NCBI RefSeq assembly: GCF_000766865.1 | Contig: NZ_JNFA01000019.1 | Span: 124,001-188,000, forward strand | DNA: 64,000 bases | Origin: Listeria booriae | Lineage (GTDB): Bacteria > Bacillota > Bacilli > Lactobacillales > Listeriaceae | Reading direction: 5' to 3' | Part shown: piece by piece, positions 19,063 to 26,843 of the stretch | How positions within the stretch are numbered: position 1 is the stretch's first letter | How the letters are laid out: each line of letters starts with the position of its first letter | Translations under genes and position numbers: made by a program | The notes under the pieces: model-generated | What the model was told of the DNA's origin: nothing | Databases searched by the model: none | Seen by the model: the letters and a program-made list of their open reading frames with translations, nothing else

Positions 19063-20338
19063 TTGAATCCGCTCCTTTGCTTAAGAAATAAATGGTGTCG
19101 AGTTCAAAGGATGCTGCTGCCTTCACAACTTCTTCTTTCGTAACTTCGGAAATGCGTTTTAACCAGTTCGGCAAGTCGAGATTGGCTTGTTTCAATGTGT
19201 TATTGTACGCCAATTCGATTAGCCCTTGTGCTTGGTCGTTCGCTTCTAGTAGTTGGTTGGTTAGCATTGCTTTTGTTTGCGCAAATTCTTCCTCTGAGAA
19301 ATCACCAGCTTGCATCGCCGTTACTTGTTCTTCGATAATAGCTAAGGCTTGCTCGTAGTTTTTCTCATCGATTCCTGCAGAAATGAGCATGAAACCTTGG
19401 AACGAGTCCAGTCTACTGTGTGCATAATAAGCAAGGCTCGCTTTTTCGCGGACATTTATAAAAATTTTAGAGTTGGAGAATCCGCCTAATAAGCCGTTTG
19501 CTAATTGTAATGGAACGTAAGCATCATCACCGAACAAAATGTTTGTGCGGTAGCCAAGTACTAGTTTTCCTTGATTAATTGGTTGGTTTTCTTTTACTGT
19601 ATTGACTTCTATTGGATGAACCGGTGCAGGCGCCTCAATCGGACGATACGCGCGGTCGGTAAATGGCAAAGCTTTTACGTGTGCGATCACGTCTTTCTTA
19701 GCCACATCGCCACAAATAAATAAATCAATCGTGTCTTCTGCTAAAAGCTGTTGGTAATACGCAAACAAATCCGCGCCTGTAATAGCAGGAATGTCTTCTA
19801 AAACACCAGCGGCTCCGTATTTGAAATTCTCATTAGCAAACATGATTTCCGTCAAGCGTTTATTAGCATAACGAATTTTGTCATCGTAGACGCTTTCTAG
19901 TCGTTGTGCTAGATTTTCTTTCTCACGCGCTACCGTTGCTTCATGAAAAGCCCCATCTGTCACATTCGGTTGGAAAAGAATTTCTTGCAATAATGTAAAA
20001 GCTTGTCCTAGTAAGCCGTCGCCATCTGGAACGAACTGGCCATCTACCATGTCTAATACAGCGGTAAGCACGTGCTCATCGCCCTTTTTATCCACGGAAG
20101 TATAGAAATTCGCGCCATAAAGACTCGCTAATTCTTTGCGAAAAGCCGTTTGTGTTGGATATTTTTTCGTATTTGTTTCAAGTAAAGCCGCAAGCAAGGC
20201 CCGCTTTGTAGATGTCGCCCGGTCAAGTGGCGCTCTGAATTTAAAAACAATTTTATTGGATTTGTATTTATCAGAAGGAATAAGCGTGAGTTGAACCGCA
20301 CCGATTTGTTCTTTGTATTCCTGTTTTTGAGTCGTCAT
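19043..20338 (-). CDS. ymfF: M16-family peptidase-like protein lacking the zinc motif (YmfF)
   Basis: A 431-residue M16 homologue. The position of the HXXEH motif reads ALLAALLETNT, with no histidine pair, so it is predicted to be non-catalytic. The later YREKASLAYYAHSRLD-like region, here NVREKASLAYYAHSRLDS, is the R/Y substrate-binding segment of M16 C-terminal domains. I start at ATG 20336-20338 because AAGGAGGG lies just upstream. The open frame extends another 41 codons, but those derive from the promoter region and repeat copy B. It is first in the ymfF-ymfH-ymfI-ymfM run. Confidence 0.9.
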   Translation of the reverse strand: MTTQKQEYKEQIGAVQLTLIPSDKYKSNKIVFKFRAPLDRATSTKRALLAALLETNTKKYPTQTAFRKELASLYGANFYTSVDKKGDEHVLTAVLDMVDGQFVPDGDGLLGQAFTLLQEILFQPNVTDGAFHEATVAREKENLAQRLESVYDDKIRYANKRLTEIMFANENFKYGAAGVLEDIPAITGADLFAYYQQLLAEDTIDLFICGDVAKKDVIAHVKALPFTDRAYRPIEAPAPVHPIEVNTVKENQPINQGKLVLGYRTNILFGDDAYVPLQLANGLLGGFSNSKIFINVREKASLAYYAHSRLDSFQGFMLISAGIDEKNYEQALAIIEEQVTAMQAGDFSEEEFAQTKAMLTNQLLEANDQAQGLIELAYNNTLKQANLDLPNWLKRISEVTKEEVVKAAASFELDTIYFLSKGADSNAETKL

Positions 20339-20373
20339 GAAAAAATCCCTCCTTATTTTCCTAAGCTCTGTAT

Positions 20374-20403
20374 ATTGTACCGTATACCTGCATATGTACA
20401 CAA
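20374..20403 (-). promoter_or_regulatory. Promoter of the ymfF operon
   Basis: Minus strand TTGTGT (20398-20403), 18-bp spacer, TACAAT (20374-20379), about 35 bp upstream of the ymfF start. Repeat copy B begins only 14 bp beyond the -35, so the promoter escaped interruption. Confidence 0.55.
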
Positions 20404-20416
20404 AGAAAAACATCCG

Positions 20417-20637
20417 AGTTCGGAACATAACCCCAAGTAAATCGGCGACAAGCGCTCGCATTCAGGGCGTTTGGCGGACTTCCGGTCCTCATGTACAGTC
20501 GTACACTCCGCTTCCGGCTTCCACCAAACGCCCTGAATACAAACGCTTTCGCTCGATTTGTGTAAAGCGAAATTTCCCATCCTACCCAAAGTAACGGGAT
20601 AGATGATTTCGCTTTATCTTGAGTTTTGTCCAAACCT
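20417..20637. repeat. TGGGACA dispersed hairpin element, copy B (with 97-bp nested insert)
   Basis: A 221-bp non-coding element between the end of nupQ and the ymfF promoter. Its left end (20417-20436) is degenerate; its right end, TTGAGTTTTGTCCAAACCT (20619-20637), matches copy C. The inner stem AAAGCGAAAT (20564-20573) and ATTTCGCTTT (20606-20615) is perfect and differs from copy A by a compensatory A-T to G-C change. Relative to copy A it carries an insert at an internal CGCTCG site. It may also serve as terminator for the nup operon. Confidence 0.85.
20459..20555. repeat. Nested palindromic insert in copy B, flanked by CGCTCG duplication
   Basis: CGCTCG occurs once in copy A but twice here (20453-20458 and 20550-20555), bracketing a GC-rich 97-bp stretch. 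The insert folds into a long hairpin: a perfect 15-bp arm pair at 20460-20474 and 20524-20538, with a small TGTAC/GTACA hairpin near the tip. No coding capacity. Copy C has a related right half at the same site. Confidence 0.75.
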
Positions 20638-20651
20638 CGAATGTTTTCGCC

Positions 20652-21602
20652 TTATTTTCCTTTAATATAGTTGATACCATCTGCTTTTGGAGCTTCGGAT
20701 TTACCGATAAGTCCAACAAGTGCCAAGATAGTTAGAACGTAAGGCGCGATTTGTAGGTAAACATCTGGGATACCGCTGAAGAATGGTAGTTGACCACTGA
20801 TAATGCTCAAACATTGCGCAAATCCGAAGAAGATGGCAGCGCCCATTGCGCCAAGCGGGTTCCACTTACCAAAAATCATCGCGGCAAGTGCCATGTACCC
20901 TTGTCCTGAAATCGTTGCATGACCGAAGTCTAGTGTAAATGATTGGGCGTAAACAGCACCACCAAGCCCACCTAGAATACCAGAGATGATAACCCCTTGA
21001 TATCGCATCCAACGAACTTTGATTCCCATTGTATCCGCCGCTAGAGGATGTTCCCCAACAGAGCGAAGACGCAGACCGAATCTTGTTTTGTAAATAATAA
21101 ACCAAGAAGCTATCGCCACTAAAATCGCGACATAACTCATAACTGGGACGTTTTTGAAGAAAATATCGCCAATCACTGGAATGTCTTTTAGGACTGGAAT
21201 ATCAGGTTTACCGAAATAATATTTGATTTGATCCGTTTGCCCTTTATCATAAAATACTTTGACAAGGAATAACGAAATACCTAATGCTAAAAAGTTAATC
21301 GCGACACCACTAATTACGTGATCTGCGCGGAAATTAATCGTTGCTACTGCATGTACTAATGAGAATAATCCACCAATAAACATACCCGCAAAAAGGGCAA
21401 TCCAAGGCGTCCAATCACCAAAAATATGTGCAAACGTTAAGTTAAATACGATGGATGAGAAGGCTCCCATAATCATCATACCTTCGAGTCCGATATTAAC
21501 AACCCCGGCTCTTTCCGAATAAACGCCGCCGAGCGCTGTGAAAATGAGTGGTCCAGCCATTAACAATGTACTAGAAACAATAATCGCTAACGTTGAAATC
21601 AT
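20652..21602 (-). CDS. nupQ: Nucleoside ABC transporter permease NupQ (YufQ)
   Basis: Integral membrane permease (316 residues, about 8-9 hydrophobic segments) of the BPD-type branched-chain/nucleoside permease family. The conserved EAA-like loop GLRLRSVGEHPLAADTMGI is visible. The B. subtilis equivalent is the second permease of the NupNOPQ guanosine transporter. Its ATG overlaps the nupP stop by 4 bp (ATGA). Last gene of the transporter operon; repeat copy B starts 14 bp after its stop and may end the transcript. Confidence 0.9.
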   Translation of the reverse strand: MISTLAIIVSSTLLMAGPLIFTALGGVYSERAGVVNIGLEGMMIMGAFSSIVFNLTFAHIFGDWTPWIALFAGMFIGGLFSLVHAVATINFRADHVISGVAINFLALGISLFLVKVFYDKGQTDQIKYYFGKPDIPVLKDIPVIGDIFFKNVPVMSYVAILVAIASWFIIYKTRFGLRLRSVGEHPLAADTMGIKVRWMRYQGVIISGILGGLGGAVYAQSFTLDFGHATISGQGYMALAAMIFGKWNPLGAMGAAIFFGFAQCLSIISGQLPFFSGIPDVYLQIAPYVLTILALVGLIGKSEAPKADGINYIKGK

Positions 21603-22654
21603 TTTGTTTTCGCTCCCTTCTTCGCAAATTTATCCATTGCCCAGCGAATAATGTAACTGGATGCTACGAAGAAGATAATAAGCGCGATAACCACGTTTAC
21701 TAACTCATTTGGAACTCCAGCAACAGCAGGCATGTTGAGCGATCCTACTTTTAATGCTCCGAACAAAATCGCGGAGAAGATAATACCGATTGGTGAGTTA
21801 CCGCCTAGAAGTGCAACGGCAATCCCATCAAAACCAGTACCTGGTGATGTTGGTAAGACGTAAGCCGTTCCGTAGTTTCCAAGTCCTTCCATCGCACCTG
21901 CTAAACCAGCCAAGCCCCCAGCAATAATCATCGAAATCACGATAGTTTTCGCCACACTCATACCGGCATATTTAGAAGCGTTTTGGTTGAAACCGACTGA
22001 TTTCAGCTCATAACCAAATGTTGTTTTGTCAATAACAAGCCACATAATCAGAGCGCAACCGACAGCGATTAATATACCCCAGTGAAGCGAGGAATACTGC
22101 GTCATCTCTTGTAAAAATGGAGATTGCAGTGACGCGGAAGCAGGAATTTCTTTTGTTTTGTCCATTTGGTTTGTCAGGACGTTTTGAACGATATAATTGA
22201 AAATATAAAGTGCGGTATAGTTCAGCATGATGGTTACGATTACTTCGTTCACGCGTAGGGTTGCTTTTAAAATCCCCGGAATGAACGCCCAGATAGCACC
22301 GAAAATGATACCAGCAAGCAGGGCAAGTGGTAAGTGAATCCATTTGCTTAATCCGTCAAAAGATAAAGCGACAGAAACGGCACCAATCCAGCCCATAAGT
22401 AATTGTCCTTCTGCACCGATATTGAAAAGACCAGCTTTAAAGGCAATCGCGATGGATAAACCGACTAAAATATAAGGTGTTGCTTGACGAATCGTTTCCC
22501 CTAAGTAGAAAGAATCTCCAAATGCCCCTTGAAAAAGTGCGATGTAGGCGTCAACCGGATTGTAGCCAAAGAGTAACATGATGAGTGCTCCGAAAAGCAG
22601 ACCGAGAATAACGGCTGTAATCGGAATAACAAGGGCTTGTATTTTTTTAGACAT
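21599..22654 (-). CDS. nupP: Nucleoside ABC transporter permease NupP (YufP)
   Basis: First permease subunit (351 residues), highly hydrophobic, with the family's NIGAEGQLLMGWIGA motif around residue 80 and GYELKSVGFNQNASKYAGM in the ATPase-contact loop. It overlaps nupO by 8 bp and nupQ by 4 bp, indicating one translationally coupled operon. Transport of purine nucleosides is inferred from similarity to B. subtilis NupNOPQ and streptococcal BMP-family systems. Confidence 0.9.
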   Translation of the reverse strand: MSKKIQALVIPITAVILGLLFGALIMLLFGYNPVDAYIALFQGAFGDSFYLGETIRQATPYILVGLSIAIAFKAGLFNIGAEGQLLMGWIGAVSVALSFDGLSKWIHLPLALLAGIIFGAIWAFIPGILKATLRVNEVIVTIMLNYTALYIFNYIVQNVLTNQMDKTKEIPASASLQSPFLQEMTQYSSLHWGILIAVGCALIMWLVIDKTTFGYELKSVGFNQNASKYAGMSVAKTIVISMIIAGGLAGLAGAMEGLGNYGTAYVLPTSPGTGFDGIAVALLGGNSPIGIIFSAILFGALKVGSLNMPAVAGVPNELVNVVIALIIFFVASSYIIRWAMDKFAKKGAKTK

Positions 22655-24182
22655 GCGATTTCTCCCCCGTTTCCGCTTTTCCTGAACCCGCCATCAGCAG
22701 GCCTAGTTCTTGCTCGGTTGTTTCTTCTGGTTTCACGATAGCCACAATTTTACCTTCGTAAATAACGGCAATGCGGTCGCTGACATTCATAATTTCATCT
22801 AGCTCAAAAGACATTAGTAAAACGGCTTTACCTTCATCGCGTTGCTCGATAAGGCGTCTATGAATAAATTCGATAGCCCCGACATCCAGTCCACGTGTTG
22901 GTTGTGCTGCGATTAGAAAATCAGGATCACGGCTGATTTCGCGAGCAATAATTGCTTTTTGTTGGTTACCACCGGATAATGCTTTTGCTGCTACGTATTC
23001 GCTACTTGTACGCACGTCGTATTCTTCGATTAGTTTGCGCGCAAAGCTATACATTTCTTTATGATTTAGAAAACCTTTACTAGAAATCGGCTTTTTGTAA
23101 TACGTTTGTAGCGCGATGTTCTCACCAAGTGACATTTCGAGTACAAGACCATGTTTGTGGCGATCTTCTGGAATGTGACCTAAACCGGATTCTGTAATGC
23201 GACGCGGTTTTTTGTTCTCGATATTTTCGCCTTTTAGAAGAATCGAGCCAGATGTTGTTTTTGTGAGGCCGGAAATGGCTTGGATAAGTTCGCTTTGTCC
23301 ATTACCATCAACCCCTGCGATACCAACGATTTCGCCAGCACGGACAGTAAGGTTAAGTCCTCGAACGCTTTCCACACCACGTGCTTCTTTAACGACTAGA
23401 TCTTTTACTTCTAGAACATCTTTACCAGGATTCGCAGGTGTTTTTTCTGTTGTGAAAACAACTTCGCGGCCGACCATAAGATTCGCTAGTTCTTGCGGAT
23501 TTGTTTCTGGTACGTTTACAGTTCCCATGCCTTTACCACGACGGATAACCGTTACACGATCACACACATCCATGATTTCTTTTAGTTTATGCGTAATCAA
23601 GATAATCGATTTACCTTCTTTAATCAAGGTGCGCATAATCGAAATCAGTTCTTTAATTTCTTGCGGTGTTAAAACAGCAGTCGGTTCGTCAAAAATAAGA
23701 ATATCTGCACCACGATACAATGTTTTTAGTATTTCAACACGTTGTTGCATACCAATTGAAATATCGCTTATTCTCGCATTTGGGTCTACTTTCAACCCGT
23801 AGCGGTCCGAAATCGCTTGAATCTCAGCGAGTGCTTGCTTCTTCTCAATGACACCGAATTTACTAGGTTCTTTTCCTAAAATAATATTTTCAGCAACGGT
23901 AAATTTATCAACGAGCATAAAATGTTGATGCACCATGCCGATTCCAAGGTCATTTGCTTTATTAGGGCTATGAATCGCTTCTGTTTTACCGTTGACACGA
24001 ATTTCGCCACCATCAGGTTCATAAAGTCCGAACAAAACATTCATCAGTGTTGATTTTCCAGCACCATTCTCACCTAGCAACGCATGAATTTCGCCACGCT
24101 TGAGCTGCAAGGTAATGTTATCGTTTGCCACAAACCCAGAAAATTCCTTTCTGATCCCTAACATTTCAATAACATAATCCAC
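22647..24182 (-). CDS. nupO: Nucleoside ABC transporter ATP-binding protein NupO (YufO)
   Basis: Double-ATPase subunit (511 residues) of the sugar/nucleoside import type. The first domain has Walker [11 protein letters not shown], signature [10 protein letters not shown] and Walker [12 protein letters not shown]. In the second domain the Walker A position reads [11 protein letters not shown] and the signature [10 protein letters not shown], the usual degenerate second half of this subclass. Start taken at GTG 24180-24182, after AAAGGGAG at 7-nt spacing; the longer frame from TTG includes that binding site. Has its own promoter, in addition to possible read-through from tcsA. Confidence 0.93.
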   Translation of the reverse strand: MDYVIEMLGIRKEFSGFVANDNITLQLKRGEIHALLGENGAGKSTLMNVLFGLYEPDGGEIRVNGKTEAIHSPNKANDLGIGMVHQHFMLVDKFTVAENIILGKEPSKFGVIEKKQALAEIQAISDRYGLKVDPNARISDISIGMQQRVEILKTLYRGADILIFDEPTAVLTPQEIKELISIMRTLIKEGKSIILITHKLKEIMDVCDRVTVIRRGKGMGTVNVPETNPQELANLMVGREVVFTTEKTPANPGKDVLEVKDLVVKEARGVESVRGLNLTVRAGEIVGIAGVDGNGQSELIQAISGLTKTTSGSILLKGENIENKKPRRITESGLGHIPEDRHKHGLVLEMSLGENIALQTYYKKPISSKGFLNHKEMYSFARKLIEEYDVRTSSEYVAAKALSGGNQQKAIIAREISRDPDFLIAAQPTRGLDVGAIEFIHRRLIEQRDEGKAVLLMSFELDEIMNVSDRIAVIYEGKIVAIVKPEETTEQELGLLMAGSGKAETGEKSHV

Positions 24183-24240
24183 TGTCTCACTCCCTTTATA
24201 CAACTAGTTATCCATCTTTATGGACGGATTGCTTTTTTGA

Positions 24241-24256
24241 TGTAAACCGTTTTACA
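24241..24256 (-). promoter_or_regulatory. Palindromic CRE-like site in the nupO leader
   Basis: A 16-bp near-palindrome TGTAAACCGTTTTACA lies between the nupO promoter and its start codon. It resembles a cre with one extra central base and would block transcription if bound by CcpA. Sequence resemblance only. Confidence 0.45.
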
Positions 24257-24336
24257 AGACTGAATTCTATGTAAAATAGTCGCTTTTTCTTCTAGCGTTT
24301 TTGAACTATGTAGTTTGATAAAAAAGTCATCACCTT

Positions 24337-24365
24337 ATTCTATTTCGAAACGCGCCGTAATGCAA
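24337..24365 (-). promoter_or_regulatory. Promoter of nupO
   Basis: Minus strand TTGCAT (24360-24365), 17-bp spacer, TAGAAT (24337-24342). This gives nupO-P-Q an independent start downstream of the tcsA terminator. Confidence 0.55.
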
Positions 24366-24460
24366 TTCATTTTTTGAAAAAAAGTGTAAAAAAAGCGATA
24401 ATCATTTAAAAATATGCTTTTTGACCTAATTTGCGCGAATTTAATCCCAGTTATTTTGAG

Positions 24461-24475
24461 TAATAACGCTTACAA
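24461..24475 (-). promoter_or_regulatory. CRE-like site between tcsA and nupO
   Basis: The minus strand reads TTGTAAGCGTTATTA, 14 of 15 positions matching the cre consensus WTGNAARCGNWWWCA. It lies about 100 bp upstream of the nupO promoter and just past the tcsA terminator; its role at that distance is unclear. Confidence 0.5.
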
Positions 24476-24526
24476 ACCGAACAAAAAAAATAATCGCTAA
24501 CGAATCATTCAGCTATTAGCCAAAAT

Positions 24527-24550
24527 AAAAGCCGGGAGAAACCGGCTTTT
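24527..24550. terminator. Bidirectional-looking terminator after tcsA
   Basis: Perfect 9-bp stem AAAAGCCGG (24527-24535) with CCGGCTTTT (24542-24550), 6-nt loop, giving a U tract on either strand. It separates the abundant receptor tcsA from nupO and would set a high receptor-to-transporter ratio. Confidence 0.88.
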
Positions 24551-24564
24551 ATCGGAAAACATCA

Positions 24565-25632
24565 TCAAGGTTTTTCTGGAACTTTAATGTCGCCATCGAT
24601 GATTTTTTGTTTGTACTCGTCTACTGCTTTTAGAACTTCTGGTGTTAAGTTATCTTGGCTTGAAGAAAGACCTACTGCGTTTTTATCAAGACCATATTCG
24701 ATTTTCTCGCCACCTGGGAAGTCTCCAGCTTTTGCACGTGTTGCTAAATCATCTACTGCGATGTCTACACGTTTGATTTCAGATGTTAATGTTACGTTAT
24801 ATTCTTTGCCGTCGTTTGCAGTGACAGCGCCTTCGTCCCATTGGTCACGGTCAACACCGATTACCCAAACGGCACGTGATGGATCTTTTTTCTTCAAGTT
24901 CTTAGCTTCTGCGAACACACCGTTACCAGTTGCACCAGCTGCGTGGAAAATAATATCTACGCCACCATTGTACATACCAGCTGCGATTTGTTGTCCTTTA
25001 TCTGCTTTTGCGAAATCATTCGCGTATTGTACTTTCACTTCTGCTTTAGGATTAACTGCTTTTACGCCTTCTGTGAATCCAGCTTCAAAGCGATCGATTA
25101 CAGCACCTTTAACGCCGCCAACAAACCCAACTTTATTTGTTTTTGTCGTTAAGCCGGCAACTACACCGACTAGGAAAGAACCGTCGTTATCTTTGAAACC
25201 GATACTTACAACGTTATCGCGGTCTGTGATAGTATCATCCACTAATGCAAAATGGTTTTTTGGTTTTTGTTTAGACACATCTTCAATAGCGTCTTTTAAT
25301 TTGTAGCCAATTCCGTAAATAAGGTCATAGCCACTGCGAACTGCTGTGTTTAGGTTTGTTTTGAAATCTGCTTCAGAAGCGGACTGCAGGTAGTTGTAGC
25401 CGTCAGTGCCTTTTTCAAGACCATTAGCTTTACCAAATTTTTGTAAACCTTCCCATGCTGATTGGTTAAATGAACGGTCATCTACCCCACCAGTATCGGT
25501 TACCATGGCTACAGTAAATTTATCACTGTCTCCACCACTCTTCTTACTGTCATCTGATGATCCACACGCGCTAAGTACAACACCTGTCGCTAAAATCATG
25601 GATAGTGCTAAAGCAAATGTACGCTTTTTCAC
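24565..25632 (-). CDS. tcsA: BMP-family nucleoside-binding lipoprotein (TcsA, CD4+ T-cell-stimulating antigen)
   Basis: Extracytoplasmic substrate receptor anchored as a lipoprotein. From the GTG at 25630-25632 (GGGAGGGG just upstream) the protein begins with a short basic n-region, a hydrophobic core and the lipobox LSAC, giving a lipid-modified Cys near residue 22. A BMP/PnrA domain follows: VAMVTDTGGVDDRSFNQSAWEG, GFKDNDGSFLVG, GVDRDQWDEG. The Listeria homologue is the T-cell antigen TcsA; the B. subtilis homologue NupN binds guanosine. The open frame extends 14 codons upstream, but that stretch lacks a ribosome binding site. First gene of the tcsA-nupOPQ cluster. Confidence 0.93.
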   Translation of the reverse strand: MKKRTFALALSMILATGVVLSACGSSDDSKKSGGDSDKFTVAMVTDTGGVDDRSFNQSAWEGLQKFGKANGLEKGTDGYNYLQSASEADFKTNLNTAVRSGYDLIYGIGYKLKDAIEDVSKQKPKNHFALVDDTITDRDNVVSIGFKDNDGSFLVGVVAGLTTKTNKVGFVGGVKGAVIDRFEAGFTEGVKAVNPKAEVKVQYANDFAKADKGQQIAAGMYNGGVDIIFHAAGATGNGVFAEAKNLKKKDPSRAVWVIGVDRDQWDEGAVTANDGKEYNVTLTSEIKRVDIAVDDLATRAKAGDFPGGEKIEYGLDKNAVGLSSSQDNLTPEVLKAVDEYKQKIIDGDIKVPEKP

Positions 25633-25946
25633 CTTAAAACCCCTCCCGAGAGATAAAATTATAGCTATTGGCATCCTATAAACGAACGTTTAGATGTTAT
25701 GTATGAATTATGTTCCCCTTTTGCTGTATCTAAGCGTTAGTCCTGAAAACGGATACTATAACTACGTTTAATATACCACGTAAAATCAAATAAATAAATA
25801 TCGAAGCTTAAAATAAGTATTCAAAATATATTCGGACTATTCTTACTTCTGTAAATGTATAACACTTGCCAGACAGAAAAAAGATTTGCATAATAGGATT
25901 ATGTGTAAGAAACGCATAATTTTGATTAGAGACGAGATGATTTTAG
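25633..25946. other. Divergent intergenic region tcsA / P5CR-like gene
   Basis: 314 bp, AT-rich, holding the promoters of two divergent units. I could not fix a convincing -10/-35 pair for either. A PurBox-like 13-mer at 25678-25690 (ATAAACGAACGTT) and a weaker inverted partner at 25709-25721 are noted as a finding. The purine riboswitch consensus was looked for and is absent. Confidence 0.5.
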
Positions 25947-26780
25947 ATGAAAATTGGATTTATAGGTTATGGTAGTATGGCGGACTTGCTGACGCGCCAG
26001 TTTTTGGCACATTCAGATGTGGCCGCTTCAGACATTATTGTCTATGCGCGTTCGGCAAATGATAAATTGCAGGAAATGCATGATTTATTCCCCGAGTTAA
26101 CGATTGCAGCAACGAGTCAGGAAGTTTTTGAGAAGGCAGCGCACACGTTTGTCTGCGTCTTACCACTTGGCGTTTTACCAGTATTGTTGGATGCAAAGCC
26201 TGCCCTGTCAGCGGATAAACATGTGATTTCAATCGCAGCCGGTGTGAGTGTCGCAGACTTGGCGCATGTAACAGATCAAGCGCAGTTTAGTAAATTGATT
26301 CCTTCTTTGACGACTTCTGTCGGTATCGGGACGAGCTTGGTGAACCACGGGTCGAATGTTTCGACGGAAAATCAGACATGGCTTTCGGATGTACTAGGAA
26401 CGTTCAGCTCAGTTATGGAAGTCCCCGAGGAGAACATCGATTTAGCAAGTGACTTGACAAGCTCTTCTCCTGGCTTTATCGCAGCGATTTTTGAACAATT
26501 CGTGCAAGCTGCCGTTCGTAAATCAGATTTGACAGAAGCAGAAATTTTCCAAATGATTAGCCATTCATTAGCTGGTACGGCAAAATTATTGGCAGAGCGA
26601 GGTTACACATTCGATTCATTGATCAAGCGCGTGGCTACGAAAGGAGGAATTACTGCTGAAGGCGTAGAATTAAGCGAAGCAAAGTTACCTGCCTTCTTTG
26701 ATGAATTATTAGCCCGCACAGAAAAAAAATACGACCACCATCACGCAGAAATTAAAAAACAAATAGATGAATTGTTTTAA
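25947..26780 (+). CDS. Pyrroline-5-carboxylate reductase family protein (ComER/ProC-like)
   Basis: A 277-residue NAD(P)-binding protein of the P5CR family. The N-terminal Rossmann motif is MKIGFIGYGSMA, followed by FVCVLPLGVLPVLLDA and VISIAAGVS. The substrate-binding C-terminal helical domain has the SSPGFIAAIFEQF and GGITAEGVE segments seen in ProC (GGTT-like position is altered). B. subtilis ComER is a similar orphan paralogue without a firm enzymatic role. The ribosome binding site is weak (GAGATGA). Flanked by a strong terminator. Whether it makes proline is uncertain. Confidence 0.82.
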   Translation: MKIGFIGYGSMADLLTRQFLAHSDVAASDIIVYARSANDKLQEMHDLFPELTIAATSQEVFEKAAHTFVCVLPLGVLPVLLDAKPALSADKHVISIAAGVSVADLAHVTDQAQFSKLIPSLTTSVGIGTSLVNHGSNVSTENQTWLSDVLGTFSSVMEVPEENIDLASDLTSSSPGFIAAIFEQFVQAAVRKSDLTEAEIFQMISHSLAGTAKLLAERGYTFDSLIKRVATKGGITAEGVELSEAKLPAFFDELLARTEKKYDHHHAEIKKQIDELF

Positions 26781-26820
26781 AAATAAGACGCAGGACCAAT
26801 TGCTGGCCTGCGTCTTATTT
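26781..26820. terminator. Bidirectional terminator between P5CR-like gene and spoIIIE
   Basis: Perfect 14-bp stem (26781-26794 with 26807-26820), 12-nt loop, A-rich ascending and T-rich descending arms. It serves both convergent genes. Confidence 0.9.
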
Positions 26821-26843
26821 CTGTCCGTGTCGCTACGCTGAGC

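Noticed and set aside
20339-20461. 41-codon N-terminal extension of ymfF
   Set aside because: A strong ribosome binding site lies at the inner ATG, and the extension overlaps the promoter and repeat copy B.
20417-20637. Repeat elements as integron attC sites or IS elements
   Set aside because: No integrase, transposase or R-box core pattern was found nearby; the terminal repeats and CGCTCG duplication fit a small non-autonomous element better.
24587-25306. Plus-strand frame of 239 codons opposite tcsA
   Set aside because: Antisense shadow of a well-supported lipoprotein gene; Ser/Pro/Phe-rich translation is typical of such shadows.
25633-25946. Purine riboswitch upstream of tcsA
   Set aside because: The conserved loop sequences and three-way junction of the purine aptamer are not present on the minus strand.
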